64,000 nt of DNA from Chlorophyllum brunneum (GCA_963576785.1 OY756140.1:1426001-1490000); one strand, 5' to 3'; positions 1-12,187 are shown, counted from the stretch's first letter. Numbers and translations: made by a program. The notes: generated from the sequence alone by a model not told the origin.

Positions 1-226
1 AAGGCACAGCCGACAAGAATTCAGCTTCTTCCAGTAAGAAAAGCTTGCTGTGAGACGTATACACCTGACTCCCAGAAAGTTCAACTTCCGCGGAAGACGA
101 AGGGGTTTTCACGGTTGAAACGCTTGGTAGTTTCGCGAGCCTACGCCATTCGCTTCGCACATTTTCATCTCGGTATTTCTTCCACCAATCCTGCTGTCTA
201 CGCAGGAGCGCAGAGTATTTTGACAT
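1..226 (-). CDS. 5' part of an unrecognised protein (runs off the window)
   Basis: On the minus strand an ATG at 226 opens a frame that stays open to the window edge, giving about 75 residues that begin MSKYSALLRRQQDWWKKYRD. The start is rich in Trp, Arg and Lys (QQDWW, SEWRRLAK) and is followed by a Ser/Thr-rich stretch. There is no signal peptide or membrane segment. A QQ-W-K-D-x-W-R pattern near the start resembles the N-terminal part of fungal DUF4246-type proteins, but that is a weak impression and I give no function. It is transcribed divergently from the Pin1-type gene, with about 330 bp between the start codons. The 3' part lies outside the window. Confidence 0.55.
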   Translation of the reverse strand, partial: MSKYSALLRRQQDWWKKYRDENVRSEWRRLAKLPSVSTVKTPSSSAEVELSGSQVYTSHSKLFLLEEAEFLSAVP

Positions 227-552
227 GGCAAGCTCCGTGACCTGTAGTGCGGTCAGCGACCTCTAGTCATATGTGGCTCATTAGATCACATACTGTTCTC
301 GGGTTATCTGCAAGCGTGAAGAGTGAGCAGGTATCGAAGGTAGCAAGCGCAATTAAGACCTCCAACACCACCTAGGTAGTGAATACCAAAGAGGAAAGGA
401 TGCCTGTACCCTCTGTTAGAGTCGCGCAGGTGAGGCATTGCTGGGTGAATGGCAAGAGGCTGGAGTTCTATTTTGGGAACGTCTGTAATCATCCTGAGAT
501 AATCGGGCTTGGGGAGGTTGGCTGCCTCCACACTCCATCTTTGTTACCACTA
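227..552. other. intergenic, divergent promoter region
   Basis: This gap lies between two divergent start codons. An open frame covers part of it on the plus strand, but it carries no recognisable protein and its upstream half does not fit the WW-domain protein that follows. I see no clear TATA box or repeat. Confidence 0.5.
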
Positions 553-1175
553 TGGTACGCCCTCTCCGCTCGCATGACCACAGAGAGGCTGACTCGTATG
601 TGTGTTTTCAAGGGCTGGGAAATTCGGATGTCCAATTCCAAGGGATTAATCTACTTCTACAATACCGATACCAAAACGTCAATCTGGACAGCTCCGAAGG
701 ATTTCTCACAGGACGATGTTATGAGTTTCCCTGGAGCGGAGAAGTATAGAGATCAGTTGAAGGAACTTTTGGAAGGCAAAAAAGATCAAGTGCGTGCGAG
801 CCACCTTCTGGTCAAGCACAAAGACAGCAGGCGGCCCTCCAGCTGGAAGGAGGTGTGTGTTGAAATCGTGTCTGTCTCAGGTGATTTATGTTTTGTCAGG
901 CCAGTATTACGCGTTCGAAGGAAGAGGCGATGGAAATCCTCAAGAAGTATCAGGTTGAAATCAACGAAGCACAACAGAAGGGCGAGAAATTCGCAGAGCT
1001 AGCGTTGCAGCATTCCGATTGTTCCTCTCACAGCAACGGAGGTGATCTTGGTTGGTTTGGGCATGGCCAGATGCAGCCGGCGTTTGAGGAGGCAGCGTAT
1101 AAATTGGAGACGGGAACCGTGGGCGACATTGTTGCCACCGACAGTGGCGTCCATCTTATATTCCGCACGGGATGA
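553..1175 (+). CDS. PIN1: Pin1/Ess1-type peptidyl-prolyl cis-trans isomerase (parvulin)
   Basis: Isomerises phospho-Ser/Thr-Pro bonds, classically in the RNA polymerase II CTD; nuclear. Model: join(553..555,613..852,900..1175), 172 aa. Residues 2-35 form a WW domain ([15 protein letters not shown], final W of TSIW). A PPIase domain follows, with RASHLLVKH, the basic phosphate-binding RRPSSWK loop, [29 protein letters not shown] and a terminal GVHLIFRTG. The start is inferred: ATG at 553 is followed at once by gtacgc and a 57-nt intron, which joins it to the Gly-Trp of the WW domain. An alternative unspliced start at 574 would add [13 protein letters not shown], which fits the family less well. 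The second intron (853-899) is 47 nt. Family assignment is secure; the first exon is a prediction. Confidence 0.92.
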
Positions 1176-1516
1176 GGGAACACATGTTGCAGTTGTTTTC
1201 ATAAACATGTAACACTGTACTCTACATCACGACGCACAGGTGTGCATTTGCCCAGTGGAATTGTGGGAATAGTCTGCGGCCATTCGTCGGCAATTGCATG
1301 AGAATGAAATCCGCTCAAGCTTCTTTTTCTCGTCTGCCAACCGAGTCATGGAAGTCAGGGCTTCCCTACCCTTGCACCTCAGAACGCACGACATCCACGA
1401 CCCTCTACAGGAGTGCCCTGTATCCGGCCGCCCCACGGTTCCCTCCGCTTCACCAATCGACCATTGATCGATAGCCCCGTGGTTAGAGTAGACGAGCACA
1501 CGCCAATAGATACCAC
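1176..1516. other. intergenic
   Basis: This region lies between the 3' end of the Pin1-type gene and the start of the MOSC gene on the same strand. I see no coding region, repeat or clear promoter box. Confidence 0.5.
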
Positions 1517-3126
1517 ATGGCATCTCCAAATTCAGCTTCTTTCTCCCCAGGACTTTTAGTGGACAAACAGGCCCTTTTTTACACGGCACTTGCTGCAACT
1601 ACTGCAGCGGTTCTTCTCCTTGTTGCTTTCAGTCGCCAGGCCACCACTACAACTCCCGGAGAGGAGAAGTCGACACCTAGGTCCGGGAAAATGCCACCTC
1701 AAGTTGCAAGCATCAAGGTGACCAAGATTTTGGTACATCCCATCAAAGTAGGTTTAGTCTGCATCCAATTGGCAAGGGGAATGGTACTTTCGGGCCAAGT
1801 TCATGCCATTCGCCTGTCTCTTCCCCTGTTCTCTGACGTGGGCGGAAGCTCACTGCTGTATTCGTATTTGTAGAGTTGCCGTGGAACGTCCGTTCAATCT
1901 GCGAGATATACACCCCAGGGTCTCGAGGTATTTATCGTGTAGCCTGTTTTACTCGTTAACTGACCAGGTGACCACTCGCAGAACGATAGGTGTTGGAGTA
2001 TAATTGATGCCGAGAGTGGCAAGATCGTAACTGCGCGTGAAGTGTCAAAGGCAAGGATATCCGTACTCTGAACATAGGAGTACTTATCGATAAGAGCGCA
2101 GCTAGTTTTGATTTCACCACGTATCAAAGAAGATAGGTCCTCTCCTGAGGGTGGATCGCTTGTCGTGACACTCCCTGAAGACTCCGGGTGCGAGAGTTTC
2201 GCGGTCCCTTTGCGCCCCAGCGATAAGACGTTGAGCGGATGGTCAATGTGCGTGATATGGACATGTCCAGAATAGCGATCGTAATTTCGACCTCTCCAGG
2301 CTGAAGAATATCATCATCTGGCCAGGGTATGAGCCGTTGGATGGTTATATTTGTCAGCAATCTGGCGAAGGCGCAATTTCCCCGTCAGACACATTGTCAA
2401 AGTACATTGGGAGGCCGGTACACCTCGTTTACAAAGGCCCTATGGCTCGGGCGATTGATCCTACGTATAACTTTCCGGAACTAAAGGCAACTGCGCATTA
2501 CCAAGACATGTACCCATTGCTGTTACTATCTGAGGAGAATGTGCAGGCCATTGAAGAACAAATCAGGCCACGTGTGGGGACGCAGGGCATTGAGCGCCGA
2601 TGGGAAGATGACAAAGTCAAGATCGAACGGTGAGCTTATTCAGAGATCTGCTATGGCTTGGGTTGGATCTCCTGCTATCGTCCTGGGTTGGAGTTTTTCC
2701 GAGATATCCTACCATGTGCAGGCCAAATGGCTCAAAGCCGATGCTGACAAACTTAGATTCCGGCCCAATATAGTGTTTAGAGGTGGAGGAGCCTTTGGGG
2801 AGGATGACTGGGAGGAGATTAGTATCGGCTCAGAGGGCGCGCCCAGCATCACGCTGGTGTCCAAGTGTACACGGTGTCTGGTGAGTGATCCCTAGCGCCT
2901 GATGGGGGGCATGCTCATATGGTCGGCCTGCTTACACCAGCTTCCCAATGTCGACCCTGAAACGGGGTTGAAGGACGTCGCTGTACCCTACAAGGTGATC
3001 ATGAAGTTCAGGAGCGGGCTTGACCCCGTGGAGAAGATGAAGCCGTGCATCGGGTGTAATGCAGTTCCCGGGGGAGACGGAGTGGTGAAGGTTGGGGATG
3101 ATGTACATGTAAAGAAGATGTGGTAG
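1517..3126 (+). CDS. MOSC-domain protein, mARC-like, membrane anchored
   Basis: Predicted molybdenum-cofactor-binding sulfurase/amidoxime-reductase-type protein. Model: join(1517..1747,1874..1927,1982..2050,2102..2241,2300..2629,2757..2880,2941..3126), 377 aa. Residues 20-42 are a hydrophobic anchor (FYTALAATTAAVLLLVAF) in a mARC-like layout. The MOSC N-terminal barrel follows (KVTKILVHPIK, SCRGTSVQ, GLENDRCWSIID, LVLISPRI). The MOSC core has RFRPNIVFRG, a short acidic turn, SKCTRCL, LPNVDPETG and the C-terminal PCIGCNAVPGGDGVVKVGD. The third intron (2051-2101) uses a GC donor. The 127-nt intron at 2630 is longer than its neighbours, so a small exon inside it is possible. The Cys pairs in SKCTRC and PCIGC are kept. 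The substrate is unknown. Confidence 0.88.
2051..2101 (+). other. GC-AG intron (MOSC gene)
   Basis: The exon ends TCAAAG and the intron begins GCAAGG, close to the known AG|GCAAGT consensus. Splicing here joins REVSK to LVLISPRI, as the MOSC family requires, while the unspliced frame meets a stop. Confidence 0.8.
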
Positions 3127-3280
3127 TACAGATACGTCATCTACAAGGCACCATGAGAGCCCGCAGGTCACGTGGGCCAAGACGATGGTGGGGAAATGTT
3201 GCGAGTTTGTTGCGGTCGACGGCTGATCCACTCTCATCTCTCTCTCCTCCCTCCTCCATACCCCCTTGCCTCCCCCGCCC

Positions 3281-6200
3281 ATGGCCAACATGATGGCCAG
3301 GACCAAACGCATATTTGGCGGACAGGTCTCTTCCCAGCCACCTGAGCATGCCAAGCCTCCCTCAGAGCCCGTAGCTTGTTCCGCCGATGCCAAGAAGTTT
3401 GGTCTAGAGAATGTATGTTCTTCTCTCACATTCCCTCCTTCCGCTCATAGTGATATCTTCTTCTAGTTTGGCAACACTTGGTACGTTGCTGCCCGCCCAA
3501 TTCTCCGTCGCTTGATCTGACAGTTCTGCATCAGCTATGCCAACTCAGTCCTTCAAGCCCTCTACTTCTGTTCACCCTTCCGCGACCTTATCATCCAGAC
3601 AACCGATGCTTCCGTCCTTCCCGAGTCTCTTCTACCCACCCAGGATGCCTCAACCAAGTCCCCCCAACCCCTCGCTCCAGTCCGTCGTAAACCAGAGCCC
3701 AAAGCCTCAACATCCGGCAATCCTCCTGACACATCCCCAGCTATTACACTCCCGCCACCTCACCCCATCCCGTCCTCTCCACCTACTCTATTCTCTGCCC
3801 TCCGCTCACTGTTTCTATATATATCTACCCACCCCGGAGATAAGGGCACTGTTGCACCCCAGGCTTTCATCGACAAGCTGAAGGAGAGCAAGGAAGACTT
3901 CCGTTCAACTATGCATCAAGACGCGCACGAGTTTTTGAATCATTTGTTGAATATGATTGTCGAGGAAATAGAAGAGGAAAAGAAATCGTCGCAGAATAAC
4001 GCCCAGGGTGAAGATTGTAAGTTTGGTTCTTTCCCCCCTTATCTTTTCCCAATCCATAATTGGTATTCGCATAGTGAGTAGCTCTTTAGCGACCCTTGCA
4101 TCATCGAAATCCCCTCCGACCATTGTTACAGCAACGACGACCTCAAATTCAGGAACTTCGCCACGGAATGCCACTTTAGTGCACAGGCTCTTTGAGGGTG
4201 TGTTGACCAGTGAAACCCGATGCTTGACCTGCGAAACGGTGAATTTTAACTTTTTGCAGCATAATGCGGGCTAATGAATATTAGGTGTCTTCTCGCGACG
4301 AGTCTTTCCTGGATCTCTCAATAGACATTGAGCAAAACTCGAGTGTAACAGCGTGCCTGAGGTCCTTCAGTGCGAGCGAGATGCTCTGCCAGAGAAATAA
4401 GTTCTTGTGTGATGCGTGCTGCGACCTTCAGGAGGCGGAGAAGCGGTGGGTATTACTTTTTTTTCTTTGTCATTAGATTACTTGATTGATGATTTATTTT
4501 GAAGAATGAAAATCAAGAAGCTACCCAATGTTCTTGCTTTGCATCTTAAACGCTTCAAGTTTCAAGAGGACGTGCAAAAATATATCAAATTAACTTATCG
4601 CGTTGCTTTTCCTTTCGAATTGCGGTTGTTTAACACCGTAGACGACCTTGAGAACGCCGATCGCTTGTATAATCTCTTTGCTATCGTGGTTCACATTGGA
4701 AAGTAAGTGATCCTACCTTTCTAGCCCTTCCCTGAGAGTTACTGATCTTCTTGGTAGTGGGCCCCATCACGGCCATTATATTTCCATTGTCAAATCTGCT
4801 GGAATATGGCTTGTGTTCGACGACGATAATGTGTATCCTATACCCGAAGCCGATATCCCCAAATACTACGGCGACTCTAATTCCGGATCGGCATATGTGT
4901 TATACTACCAAGCTACAGACATCGATTTCCCCTCCCTAGGACTCAAGTCTTCTGAACCTGAACCATTTTCGCTACCTGAACCCCAATCTCAGTTCATTGG
5001 CGCTCAACCGCAGACACCCTCGCAAATAAACCAACCATCCTTACCGCCTGGCCTTGCCGAGCCCGGCCCGGAAAACTCGGTCATCATTACCCCCCCACCC
5101 ACTACACCGTTTTACGACAAATCGCTTACCTCGACCACTGCAGACAATTCATATTCGCCACTTTTGAATGGGTCTCCGGCGCTACCTGCTGGGGCTACTG
5201 CGCCCATTTCCCCTAGCTTCAATCGACCATTAGCCCCTATTCGCCGTGTCACCCCGAGACCAGCGACTGCCACCTCTTCTCTAAGCGACAGCCGGGACCG
5301 CTCGACCCATTCTACGCGATCGCCTCGTCATTCGGCATCTTCCCCGATGCTGGCGGTTCCTGATGATTCATCGGCTATCCCTCCCATACCTCCCGTCCCC
5401 CCTCTCCAACCTACAACGCCTACGCCTACGGCTAATCTTAACGGAAAAATAAAAGAAAAAGAAAAAGACAAGGAGGAGAAAAAATCTCGGAAGGAGTCTA
5501 AAGCTGGAGGTTGGTTCAAGAGGAGAAGCTTCCGGTTAGGCGACAAATCGAAGGGCGAGAAGCACGAGAAGCATCATGATGAAGTGCCACCTTCACCTAT
5601 GATTAAAGACGAACGGCCACACTCAAACGGTTGGTTCAAACCCACCTCTCAAGTCAAGCAACGCCCTTCCCAAATTGGACTACTAGATACTGCCAACAAA
5701 GTGGAAAACAGGTTGAATGCCAAACTAGATCCCCCGCAAGCATTGACTACGACGTCATCGAATGCCTCATCTAGTATGACAAACCAGGATGGGTTTTCTT
5801 CTTCAGGACCTTCAATAGTTCTATCCTCACCACCAACTACAATATCACCATCACCCCCTCCTGTTCCGCCCAAGCCATCAGTTTCACCAATCATACTAGC
5901 ACATCATGGTGACCGGGTTGATTTCCCGGCTACAAGGAAATCATCTTTAATACCAGCGCCCCGCTCTCGAGGATCAATGGACCATGGGAACAATGGAACG
6001 AAGAACAAGAGCTCTCATTCGGGCTCTCGGCCTGCTACCGTGGCTGGAACAGTGCCAATACCCAATGGAATCAGGCAGCTACCACCTATACCAATTCTGC
6101 CATCCGCTTCTCGGACAAAAGACACACCGTCACCAATTATCAGCGGAACAGGACCTCTCGTATCGGAACCGGAAAGTATATATTCGTCAAGTGCTAATGG

Positions 6201-6543
6201 ACGTGGACAAGACAGTTGGACGGGCCTCAATACTTCACAATCCGAGCTTCATTCGCACTCGTTATCCGCATCCGCATCGTCTTTGAATGCTTCGCATGCT
6301 CCACCTTCGTCAGGTCACAATAGTAGCTTAAGCAGTAGTATGACAGCCATGACCGGCGCCGGCGGCGGTCGGGGTCATGGCAGTGCGGGTGCACCTTTCA
6401 AGCGGGCGACGAGGAAACTGAGCTTGACAGCACCTATACTTGGCCTTGGAAAGAAGGATAAAGACAAGGACAAAGAAAAGGATGGCCGCAAAGACAAGGT
6501 TTCGCCGAGTTCATTTATGCAACGGTTTGATCCCAGAGTATAA
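3281..6543 (+). CDS. Ubiquitin-specific protease, USP12/46 (Ubp9/Ubp13) type, with long disordered tail
   Basis: Cysteine deubiquitinase. Model: join(3281..3412,3467..3480,3535..4016,4075..4238,4285..4445,4505..4702,4758..6543), 978 aa. The Cys box [17 protein letters not shown] is assembled across a 14-nt exon, and the catalytic Cys codon itself is split TG|C by an intron. [11 protein letters not shown], the zinc-ribbon pairs CLTC and [16 protein letters not shown], and the His box GPHHGHY then WLVFDDDNV follow in order. About 510 residues after the catalytic fold are Ser/Pro-rich, with Lys-rich patches ([11 protein letters not shown] and [16 protein letters not shown]) and end in FMQRFDPRV. 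The tail is predicted disordered and of unknown function. USP12/46 enzymes are activated by WD40 cofactors; none lies nearby. Confidence 0.93.
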
Positions 6544-6871
6544 TGTATGTGACTAGTATTCTTCCTCTCTTCCCACCCAATCATCCCTTTCTGTTATCAT
6601 TATGATCTTTGAACGACATCCCTTCATCTTGTTTTGGTTTGAGCCCGTTTGGTCTTACTCTATCATCGCATTGTTCATTGGAAGGACTCGTAGCTTTACT
6701 GTTGCTATCTGTATCCCGTTCGCCTTTGTACCATTGAAGGGGTTTTTTGTTTTTTGTTGCCATGATTCTGTAGTACGATTCCTCCCCGTTTGTTCCATTT
6801 CCTTTACGTATTTGTCGGAATCATCATTAGTTTGTGATTATATTGCATTCGAATATGAAGGGGTTGTAATA
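6544..6871. other. intergenic between convergent genes
   Basis: T-rich 3' flanks of the deubiquitinase and F-box genes. I see no further gene. Confidence 0.6.
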
Positions 6872-9015
6872 TTAATTTAGCCAATGTTCATACCAACCAG
6901 GTATAGAGCCACTATGGATACAGTTCTTAGAGTTCCAGCAACCTTGCTCTGCAATTTCCTGCGACATTCTCTCCTTCCAGCCTACGAATCTCTTGTCTGG
7001 TTCGACACTGCTTGCCATATCTAAGATCCGGACACCGAGCTCACCCTCAACTGCAATACATATTCTTCCAATAGACTCGTCCCAAGTAATGGCATTGATG
7101 CCCTTTCTAAAGGCACTAGAGTCCTCGATTGGGACTTCTATCGTCCCGTAGAGACCGCTTGGATGGAGTAGGCGTGGCTTGCGTAGGAATGCCAGGGAAT
7201 TATCGTCAGGTCTTGCTGGGTACGTAACTTTTTGAATTTCGGGTGAAAGATAACGACGAAGTCTGATCACGGATGGAGAGGCCCTCCTGTCGTCATGATG
7301 AATGGAATAGTAAATGGCGCGGTATCCGCCTGGGAGGACGTGAGCTATGAAAGGCTGGCTGACGTGACAGGTCTGGATCGCGTAGTTTTTGGCGGCCTCG
7401 GCCTGCATGGCTTCAAATTCGGGTGTTGGCCCACCTGGGGGAGGAGCTGGATCAACAGTGTACTGGGGGACACACTTTTGAGTGCCATCTGGCATTTGTT
7501 GGTACATTGGCCAGAGGCAAAAGTGCATGAGGCCATTTGGGCGACAATGCTCAAAGTAGATAGAGACTGGGGGAAGTGGATTGGGTTGTAGCTTGGGAAA
7601 GGTAGGAGAATCGAAGGGGACTTGAGGGTCGGAGATGGTAACTTTTGTTAGAGAGTAGGCTTGTAGTTGACGGACGACGATAAAGTGCGTTGGTAACATT
7701 TCTACGTGATGGGTGGGAAAGGGGTAGAGCTCGACTACCCATTCCTCAAGCTCGGCGGTGATATATTGGCGGACGACGAGGATTTGTTTTTGGTTTGGAA
7801 GAGGGAGAATTGCGCGGATTGGCTAGGAACGTGGGTTAGATGGGATACTGAGGATAAGAGGTGGTCATACACCTACCTGAGCAGAGAAGTGGGGGTGTTC
7901 TACACATTTCAAAAGAATGATGTCTGGTTGACCACAGCGGAAAAAGGCAATGTAGTGTTGTTTGGTTACGACAGCCATCCAGGCTTCTCCGTCGTTGTCG
8001 AACATGGCGACATGCTCGACATCATGGCCCGTGACTTCGTAGCTGTTGGCTAGTCGAAGTGGCGGTAAGGTTTGGTCTTCGACTCGCCTGCGATGTTCTT
8101 CAGAATTCCAGTCAAGATTGGGATCGCAGAGGAATTCGAGAACGGAAAGGGGGGTGAAAAAGGCGAGGACTTCGGAAAAGTAAGGGTGTGGCATGTCTAC
8201 GTTGTGCTCGCCACTGAGTTGGGAGAGGTCGGGAAGGGTAGAGAAGCGTGGATGATGAGGTTCGCTGAGGATATTCGTGAGGATGTGTCGGTGACGATTA
8301 GGGAATGAGTACGAACACAAAGGGCTGGCCATTGTCGTAGCGGCGTCGGACGCAGGACACTGTGATTCCATACTCACCGCTAATGTTGAGATACTTGGCC
8401 TGGAGTCGGAAGGCCTTGGTGTGAGTTGGGAAGCGAGCGATGGCCTGGGGCCCAGAGGGATGATCGAGAATGTAAAGGGCGACGTAGTAGCGGTAGTCAC
8501 CTCTGTCCTTGATTGAAGCGCAGAGGTACTTGCCACCGGGCAGGAGAGCCATGTCGAGGACCTCGTAGTGAGTCTCGAGGAGGAGACGGGTGATGGTCTT
8601 GGGTCTCGAGTGGCGCCAGTTGTCATCGAGGGAGACGGTGCGGGAGACGATCTGCTCTGTCTCGTAGTAGGTGTCTCTGTTGGAGTAGTCAAAGGTTGGG
8701 CGGAGGTAGACGGTAGGGTGGTGGTTGATGCGCTGGAGAAAGCGCCTCCATATTGATGGCTCGTGGGTGATTAGATAAAAGGCCTTGTTGACCTGGAGAA
8801 GGGGTGAGTGGGGTGCAGAGGGGGTTGGAGGGACATACGCGTCGGAGAGAGATGACGTCTTCGAGAGCGAGGCAGGGAAAGATGTGGTCGAGGTAGACGA
8901 GGAGGGGGAGGCGGAGGAAGAAACAGGAGGGGTACTGGCGGGAGTAGTCGGGGAAGGCGCTGCCTGCGATGAAGCTGGGGAGGAGATGGGCGAGGGAGAG
9001 GAAGAAGGAAGACAT
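6872..9015 (-). CDS. F-box protein of the large Agaricomycete type
   Basis: Probable substrate receptor of an SCF ubiquitin ligase. Model (minus): 9015..8839, 8792..8317, 8264..7877, 7822..6872; 663 aa. An F-box-like motif lies at about residues 35-70 (LPLLVYLDHIFPCLALEDVI then SLRRVNKAFY and PSIWRRFL). The rest is a repeated beta-rich fold with no catalytic motif, probably propeller-like, including YLNISGEYGITVSCVRRRY, VTGHDVEHVAMFDND and INAITWDESIGRICIAVEGE. The second intron (donor GTTCGT at 8316) is chosen because it is the only one found that keeps the frame into PHHPRFSTLPDL. Its exact ends are less certain than the others. The start codon is 117 bp from that of FCP1 on the other strand. 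Confidence 0.8.
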
Positions 9016-9132
9016 GGGGGGGTTGGGGCATGGCGGGATATTTAAGAGAGGAGCGTTGTTTCCGAAACGGGATGTGTGGTGTTGTTGTGGCGCGCTCGAC
9101 CAAGTCAGTGGGCGGCAGAGGCTGGGACTCAC
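9016..9132. promoter_or_regulatory. shared divergent promoter, F-box gene / FCP1
   Basis: Only 117 bp separate the two outward-facing start codons, so both promoters and 5' leaders must overlap here. I see no convincing TATA box. Confidence 0.5.
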
Positions 9133-12100
9133 ATGGCCGAGTGCAGCCCAACCGACGTCTTTCTGCCCCCCGCCTTCCCCTTCCCCATAAAAATCCTCTC
9201 GCTCGAGGCAAGTCCCCGCGACACCGTCGCCCGCGGCACCCGCCTCCTCTCCTACTCCTTCCTCCACGTCTCAAACCCCCCCGCCCCCAGTCCAGAAACC
9301 CGATTTGGCACCTGGGACGCCGCCATCGAAGGCACCCTCGACGCCTGGAATCTCAGCCCCGGCGACGTCGTGTCCAAGACCAGGGCAAAGCACAAGCCCG
9401 CCCTCGTCATTATCGAGCCCTGCAAACATGGCATCCAACTCGGCGGTCTCTGTGTCCTTTGTGGCAAGGATATGACCAAGTGCGCATTCACCACCAATCT
9501 ACCTTCTAACCCCCTCCTCACCCTCGCCCTAGCATCGACTATACCGGCTTTTCAGACTCCTCCCGTGCCTCGATCCAGATGACCCACTCTGCCTTTGGCC
9601 CCACCGTTTCCCTCGAAGAAGCCCAGCGCATAGAACGCGAAACCGCCAACCATCTTCTCTCATCCCGCAAACTCTCTCTTATCGTGGATCTCGACCAGAC
9701 CATTGTCCACGCCACCGTCGATCCTACCGTAGGAGAATGGATAGCAGAGGGCGAAGCCTGGGAGGCACAACAGGCCCACAAGTCATCCACCACCCCACGC
9801 GACTCTGATGACTCGGACGACGACGATTCTGATTCCGACGACGAGTGCAACCCCAACTGGGAAGCTCTCAAGGACGTTAAAAAGTTCCGCCTTGGTCCCG
9901 AGTCCTTTTCAACACCGTATATGAGGGGCCCCCACAGACCAAAGGGCAAGCAAAAGATGGTCGAGAATGAAGGCTGCATGTATTATATCAAACCGAGGTA
10001 CGGATCAATCTCACTATTGTTGGCCAAACTTTTAACGCCTACCCCCAAGACCCGGCTGGAAAGAGTTCTTGCGAGACATGGCCGACAAGTACGATATGCA
10101 CGTGTATACTATGGGCACTCGTGCCTATGCAGAAGAAGTCTGCGCCGCCATTGATCCCGACGGAAGTATATTCAAAAGTCGAATCTTGAGTAGGGATGAA
10201 AGCGGGAGTCAGTCACACCAGTCGTCTCCAAACTCACGTACTAACCCTCGATAGGCCTCACGCAGAAGAGTTTGCAACGATTGTTTCCGTGCGATACTTC
10301 AATGGTAGTCATCATTGACGACAGAGCAGACGTCTGGGAGTGGAGTCCCAACCTCATCAAAGTCATTCCATGTACATACGCCCCCACTTCCGCATCCTCA
10401 CGCCCGTGCTCACACATTACACAGATGACTTCTTCATTGGTATTGGCGATATCAACTCGAGCTTTCTCGCCAAGATCACCCCCCTTACCCCTTCCACCAC
10501 AACTACACCCCCCCAACAGACTGAATTCTCTTCCGGTGAATCGGCTTCGACATCGACGATCGATGGCGCTGACACCGCGATAGCAGTGAATCCACCGTCT
10601 GACTCGCCCAAACCCCCCTCCCCCGAGGAGATTGATAGCGTTGAACTCGAGAAAAAGATCATGCTCTCAACCAATAACGCGGCTCTGGATGAACAGTTTG
10701 AACAGCGACCACTGGCCAAGAAACAAGAAGAGCTACAAGGTGCTGTCGCCCATGAAAACAGCAGCACTCCTTCCCAAGAGCCTCCATCCGAAAGTCAACC
10801 TTCTGGTGTCGACAACTCTGCGGAAGATCAGACCACTCTCACACATCAACCAGAGAAGCTCAAACAAGCCTTGCTCAAGAATGACGATGCAGAATTATAC
10901 CGAATAGGAAAGGTCAGCTTCTGTGTGTTCGGAATCTTACTCCAGACTGATTTATAATCCCCCCCAGCTCTTGGACGAAATTCACAGACGATTTTTTGAA
11001 GCCTACGATGCACAGCCACATGATAATTTCAGACCCAAGCAGGCCCCAGCAAACGATAGACCTCATGATGTGACTGTATGTACTCGGTCCACGCGTTCGT
11101 TAATCTCCGGACTGATCTATTGTAGACTATTATCCCCCGGCTACGTTCCGAAGTACTGGCTGGTGTTCATCTAGTATTCTCTGGCGTCATCCCCCTCGAC
11201 ACACCACAGGAGACAACCGAATTTTGGCGAATGGCACATATGTTCGGTGCCAAGTGTTATACCGACCTCACTCCTGACATCACACACGTTGTAACAGCCA
11301 AGGCGAGTTACTCCACACTTCCTACGCGAGTCTGGATCTAACAGGTTTTTTCCAGCGTGGCACCAAGAAGGTAGAAACGGCACGAAAGCGCGGAGGAATT
11401 AAAATCGTCCGTCCAGATTGGTTCAACAACTCGGTAGCTCTCTGGCAACGACAAGACGAGACGCCGTACCTGTTCTACGACCCTCTCAACGCTGCGACCT
11501 CAACAAGCCCATTGATCTCGGACCATCAAATCTCATCAGACCCGGAACCCGACGCAGACGATTGGGATCTTGATCCGGCAGAACTCAAAGCTCAGGTCGC
11601 GCAGGAAGAGGGGGGGAATCATACGAGTGGAGGTGCGCTACACCTTGAGGAAATTGATTGGAACGATATCAATGATGAGGTTGAGGCCGCCATGATGGAG
11701 AGCGATGATGAGAGCCTAGATGGGAAGAGTGAGCGGAGCACAGGGATGAAGAGTGAAAATGAATTTACGGACGAAGCGAGTGTGGGTAGCAGGTGTGTTT
11801 ATTCACAACCGTCTGTGCTTCGGGGACGCTGCTGCTAACCTTCTACAACGCAGCGCAAATAACACTCCAAGAACAAAGAGAAAGCGATTGAGAAGTGTCA
11901 CGCCTTCGGATACGCAGAGTCAGAATGGTGATGATTCCCTACGGTCGCCACTAGCAAAGCGGAAAAAACTTGCTGCGGATCGGTACTCGAGACTAAAACA
12001 GGGGATCACAGCAGATGAACTTGCATCGACTAGTATCGAGGAGGAAGCCGAGCCAGTGACAAAACGATCCGCCTTGTTTAGCGGTGCTGTGAATGGTGAT

Positions 12101-12187
12101 AGTCCAGAAGACGACTCGGACGAGGGGGGTGAGGACGATGTAGAAGATGATTTCTTGGCGAGAGATTTGCTGGAAGAATGGGGATAA
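9133..12187 (+). CDS. FCP1: RNA polymerase II CTD phosphatase FCP1
   Basis: Removes phosphate from the heptad-repeat tail of RNA polymerase II; nuclear. Model: join(9133..9479,9533..9997,10050..10207,10255..10371,10425..10912,10968..11075,11126..11302,11356..11792,11854..12187), 876 aa. The N-terminal part carries a Cys pair (CVLCGKDMT) and the FCP1-specific DYTGFSDSSRASIQMTHS. The FCPH domain opens with LSLIVDLDQTIVHATVDPTV, containing the DxDxT catalytic motif, and ends VVIIDDRADVWEW with YDFFIGIGDINSSF. A Ser/Asp-rich insert sits within it. A BRCT domain covers about residues 600-700 (VFSGVIPLD, FGAKCYTDLTPDITHVVTAK, IKIVRPDWFNNS). The tail is acidic and ends FLARDLLEEWG. The seventh intron (11303-11355) has a GC donor. 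All FCP1 hallmarks are present. Confidence 0.95.
11303..11355 (+). other. GC-AG intron (FCP1)
   Basis: The exon ends GCCAAG and the intron begins GCGAGT. Splicing joins THVVTAK to RGTKKVETARKRG within the BRCT domain, as in other BRCT proteins. Confidence 0.75.
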
